This document shows, one piece after another, positions 6,503-8,978 of a stretch of 8,978 nt of DNA. The first letter of the stretch is position 1. Each line of letters begins with the position of its first letter. The position numbers and the translations under genes are program-made. The notes beneath the pieces were generated by a model. That model ran no database searches, had not been told where the DNA came from, and was given only the letters and a program-made list of their open reading frames with translations. Source of the stretch: an uncultured bacterium (GTDB lineage Bacteria > Bacteroidota > Bacteroidia > Bacteroidales > Paludibacteraceae); contig CAMTOX010000054.1 in the NCBI GenBank assembly GCA_947074225.1, positions 1 to 8,978 of the forward strand, written 5' to 3'.

Positions 6503-8551
6503 TTATTTCTTTGTTAATGGAGAATAGTCGCGTGAATAACGTAAATGTTGGTCGGCATAATCCTCTGTATAGTCAATGCTCAATCCGGTAAATGTACCAT
6601 TATTATCGAAATACGGAGTATAGATAGGATTTACAAAACCTTTATATGGTGCCATTTTCAACGCTTCGTAACGATCTAAAATCTCGCGGTGTAAGTTTGG
6701 CTCAATCTTAATGCCATACTTCTCTACCATAGCTTGTGCAGCAGGGAAATCGCCAGTAGATTTAATACGTTGAATCTCGTGTAACAACTCACCAAGGTGT
6801 TGACGCACCAACTCATAGTTGTTTATTACAACATAAGTCTTTCCGTCGCGTTGTTGAAGAACTACGCAGCTATCTTCTTTACCTTTTTCAAGGACCCACG
6901 AAGTAATTAACTGACGGTTACGCATGTGAGTTTGTTCAATATTTTTACCAAATTCAATACGTGTGGTCTGAGTCATCAAACCATTCATAAAGTAGCTATA
7001 ATATTGAGCTTTGTAGGCCTCTTCATCAGGAAGTAATCCCAACTCTACCATAATCGGATCGGCCATATAGTACAATCCAAACAAATCGGCACGCGACTCT
7101 TCAATAGGAGCGCCATAGTTTTTCAAAGCATCTGGGTCTACACCTGGAGCCAATTTACCTGAACCATGACCTAAGCACTCGTGCAAATCGGTATGCAAAT
7201 TGTCGGTTAAGAACTTATATTTACGTAACATTTCCAACTCTTCAGGACCCCAAACAAACTCCTCGTTAAATCCGGTTCCTTTTACAGATTGGCTATAAGC
7301 CTCAGAAACATTCTCAATGGTTACCGATTTTGAACCATGTGCTGCACGAATCCAGTTTGCATTTGGCAAGTTAATACCCAATGGAGTTGTTGGATAACAG
7401 TCGCCACCCATCATAGCAGCATTAATAACCTTTGCTGTTACACCTTTCACTTCGTCTTTCTTATACTCATTAGCTATTGGAGAGTTATCTTCAAACCATT
7501 GTGCATTATCGCTAATAATTACAGTACGTTTTGTAGCTTCAAGATCTTTAAAGTTAATCAAAGATTCCCAGCTAGCTTTCATTCCTAGCGGATCGCCATA
7601 AGTTTCTGTGAAACCATTAACAAAGTCAATACGCGATGCAGTATCGCCAATCCAACAAATAGCATATTCATCAAAAGTGCGCAAATCGCCACTCTTATTA
7701 AACTCTATTAATTTCTCTATCACTTCACGTTGTTGGTCATTCTCGGCCACTGCTGCAGCTTTCTCTAACCAATAAACCACTTTCTCAAGCGCATCGGAAT
7801 ATTTACCACCTACACGGTAAACCTCTTCTTGGACAATACCATCTTTCTTCACCAAACGACTGGTTAAACCGTAAGAGATTGGCTCTAAGTCGTTAGGATC
7901 TTTCATAGCATTATAAAATGCTTCGGCCTCTGCTTGAGTAACACCTTCATAGTAGTTACTTGCCGAAGTTAACAACAAATCGGCATCGGCAGCTTGGTTC
8001 TTATGCAATGGTTTTACACTTGGATCGAACATCACAGGCAAAATAACAGCCATAAGTTCGTCAAAGGATTCACCCTCACCCAATGGTAACTCCTCTTGTG
8101 GCAATGCCTGAAGAGAATTTACAAAGAATTCTTGAGTAAAACCTGGTACAAATTTATCGCCAGCATAGTGATGGTGAATACCATTAGACACCCATACACG
8201 TTTAAGATACAGTTCTAAAGCCTTATAATCATCGCTATTTTTATCTACATTAGCAGAGCTATAGACAGCCTCTAATAATTGACGAATGGTTAAATTGTAT
8301 TTACCATTTTGATCAAACAAAATGTCACGACCTTGCAAAGCTGCTTCGGTTAAATAATAAAGCAACTCTTGTTGTTGAAGAGTTAAACTCTCAATGCCTG
8401 CCACACGATAACGAAGTATCTGTATGTCGGCAAACTGTTCTACAACGTAGTTGAAATCTTCCACGTTGGGAGTGCTGAGTTTCCCAGCTTTGTCGCTGCT
8501 ACACCCTGCAAATACGGCTGCTGTCATAGCAATTGCAATTAATTTTTTCAT
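6503..8551 (-). CDS. Dipeptidyl peptidase III (peptidase family M49), lipoprotein
   Basis: M49 enzymes are zinc exopeptidases that release dipeptides from the N-terminus of short peptides. The hallmark pair is present: HECLGH at 457-462 (zinc ligands H457 and H462, catalytic E458) and EESRAD at 484-489 (third zinc ligand E485). Other family-like stretches are VWVSNGIHHHYAGDKFVPGF (119-138) and LGINLPNANWIR (391-402). At 682 residues it is close to the Bacteroides thetaiotaomicron enzyme (about 675), which also carries HECLGH; the recalled active-site positions there are offset by a constant nine residues. The N-terminus MKKLIAIAMTAAVFAGCSSD is a lipoprotein signal with lipobox FAGC, so the mature protein starts at C17 and is membrane-anchored. 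The residues after the cysteine (SSDKA) lack the acidic surface-export signature described in Bacteroidota, which suggests, without proving, a periplasm-facing anchor. The ATG at 8551 is supported by this signal peptide. It is followed by its own terminator and appears monocistronic. Confidence 0.95.
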   Translation of the reverse strand: MKKLIAIAMTAAVFAGCSSDKAGKLSTPNVEDFNYVVEQFADIQILRYRVAGIESLTLQQQELLYYLTEAALQGRDILFDQNGKYNLTIRQLLEAVYSSANVDKNSDDYKALELYLKRVWVSNGIHHHYAGDKFVPGFTQEFFVNSLQALPQEELPLGEGESFDELMAVILPVMFDPSVKPLHKNQAADADLLLTSASNYYEGVTQAEAEAFYNAMKDPNDLEPISYGLTSRLVKKDGIVQEEVYRVGGKYSDALEKVVYWLEKAAAVAENDQQREVIEKLIEFNKSGDLRTFDEYAICWIGDTASRIDFVNGFTETYGDPLGMKASWESLINFKDLEATKRTVIISDNAQWFEDNSPIANEYKKDEVKGVTAKVINAAMMGGDCYPTTPLGINLPNANWIRAAHGSKSVTIENVSEAYSQSVKGTGFNEEFVWGPEELEMLRKYKFLTDNLHTDLHECLGHGSGKLAPGVDPDALKNYGAPIEESRADLFGLYYMADPIMVELGLLPDEEAYKAQYYSYFMNGLMTQTTRIEFGKNIEQTHMRNRQLITSWVLEKGKEDSCVVLQQRDGKTYVVINNYELVRQHLGELLHEIQRIKSTGDFPAAQAMVEKYGIKIEPNLHREILDRYEALKMAPYKGFVNPIYTPYFDNNGTFTGLSIDYTEDYADQHLRYSRDYSPLTKK

Positions 8552-8696
8552 TTAGGTTAAACTTTGGTGTTTATAGTTATTAGTAATAATATGTAAGTAG
8601 GTAATAAATTACGTGTTTCATCCATTAATCATAAATGCAACACATTTAAAATAAGACAGTTATTGTATAAATAAAGATTATTATAAACTTTTCTTA

Positions 8697-8752
8697 CAAA
8701 ACTATACTCAATTCTAAAATGTTTGCTTTTATTCAAAACGATTACAAAAATA
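8697..8752 (-). promoter_or_regulatory. Two candidate Bacteroidota -7 elements upstream of the peptidase gene
   Basis: Read on the minus strand, TAGTTTTG (8697-8704) and TATTTTTG (8745-8752) both match the Bacteroidota -7 consensus TAnnTTTG exactly. Neither has a TTTG or TTG at the expected distance of about 19-21 bases further upstream; the nearest are about 29-32 bases away. Such 8-mers occur by chance fairly often in DNA this rich in A and T. Use of the nearer one would imply a leader of about 140 bases. Confidence 0.3.
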
Positions 8753-8802
8753 CATCATTAACATTGAAAATCCTAATCACTTCACAACTTTTAATAGCTC
8801 AT

Positions 8803-8864
8803 CTTGCTATTCCATTGATACTTAGACACCATTTATAAATTAAAAACTACAAGCGAATAGCAAG
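8803..8864. repeat. Perfect 10-bp inverted repeat with a 42-base spacer
   Basis: CTTGCTATTC at 8803-8812 is the exact reverse complement of GAATAGCAAG at 8855-8864. A third, shorter copy of the core, AATAGC at 8793-8798, can also pair with GCTATT at 8806-8811 in a tight 7-base-loop hairpin, so two alternative pairings are possible. The position upstream of the peptidase promoter candidates could fit a regulator-binding site, but AT-rich DNA yields such repeats by chance, and no function is shown. Confidence 0.4.
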
Positions 8865-8932
8865 TATTATTCTTAAATTCATTTTATAAATAGCACATTT
8901 CATAAAGAGAAATAAAATCATAAGAAGAAAGA

Positions 8933-8978
8933 AGATCGGAAGAGCACACGTCTGAACTCCAGTCACATTCAGAAATCT
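8933..8978 (+). other. Untrimmed Illumina TruSeq adapter with index (sequencing artefact)
   Basis: The final 46 bases are synthetic. From 8933 the sequence begins AGATCGGAAGAGCACACG and continues through 8966 as the 34-base TruSeq read-1 adapter, ending CCAGTCAC. The next eight bases, ATTCAGAA (8967-8974), match the i7 index I recall as D705 of the TruSeq HT set, and ATCT (8975-8978) is the start of the adapter part that follows the index. The biological sequence therefore ends at about 8932. The order adapter, index, post-index sequence is exactly that of reading through a short insert. Confidence 0.98.

Larger units (their letters stand above)
8552..8932. other. AT-rich region upstream of the peptidase gene, no gene seen
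   Basis: About 380 bases of AT-rich sequence lie between the peptidase start and the adapter at the contig end. No open frame of useful length, RNA gene or known riboswitch is visible on either strand. It contains promoter-like -7 elements for the peptidase gene and a 10-bp inverted repeat, listed separately. Whatever gene lies beyond is cut off by the end of the assembled sequence. Confidence 0.6.

Noticed and set aside
7337..7588. Plus-strand open frame of 83 codons rich in Cys and Trp
   Set aside because: It is antisense to the M49 peptidase, over a strongly constrained segment; no independent support for expression.
1..8932. A hidden undescribed defence, mobile or biosynthetic system
   Set aside because: All coding space is explained by four well-known families and one small unknown gene; no repeats array, integrase, transposase, toxin pair or attachment site is seen.

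Overview
The window reads as the end of a contig from a low-GC member of the phylum Bacteroidota, most likely order Bacteroidales. The evidence is a type IX secretion gene (sprA/sov) directly downstream of ruvA, a lipoprotein M49 peptidase of the type known from gut Bacteroides, A/T-rich sequence before the start codons with no properly placed Shine-Dalgarno motif, and promoter-like TAnnTTTG elements. I cannot fix genus or species from the sequence alone.

All five genes lie on the minus strand, so transcription runs from the high to the low coordinates. From 8551 down to 6503 is a lipoprotein dipeptidyl peptidase III (zinc motif HECLGH), which ends in a hairpin terminator at 6431-6474. Then come ribE (riboflavin synthase, 6358-5759) and, 37 bases later, a 193-residue protein I do not recognise (5721-5140). 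These two look like one transcript, closed by a strong 19-bp terminator at 5076-5120. After an AT-rich gap of about 300 bases follow ruvA (Holliday junction helicase subunit, 4780-4193) and, 90 bases on, sprA (4102 to the window edge). Only the first 1367 codons of sprA are present, roughly the N-terminal half of the outer-membrane translocon.

Functionally this is a mostly housekeeping neighbourhood: cell-envelope peptide degradation, a cofactor step, DNA recombination and protein secretion. The ruvA-sprA pairing is a recurrent arrangement in Bacteroidota. I see no mobile element, CRISPR array, RNA gene or defence module, and no credible undescribed system. The most important unusual observation is technical: the last 46 bases (8933-8978) are an Illumina TruSeq adapter with an 8-base index, not genome sequence. 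The right end is therefore an untrimmed read end, and any joining or annotation at this edge should discount it.
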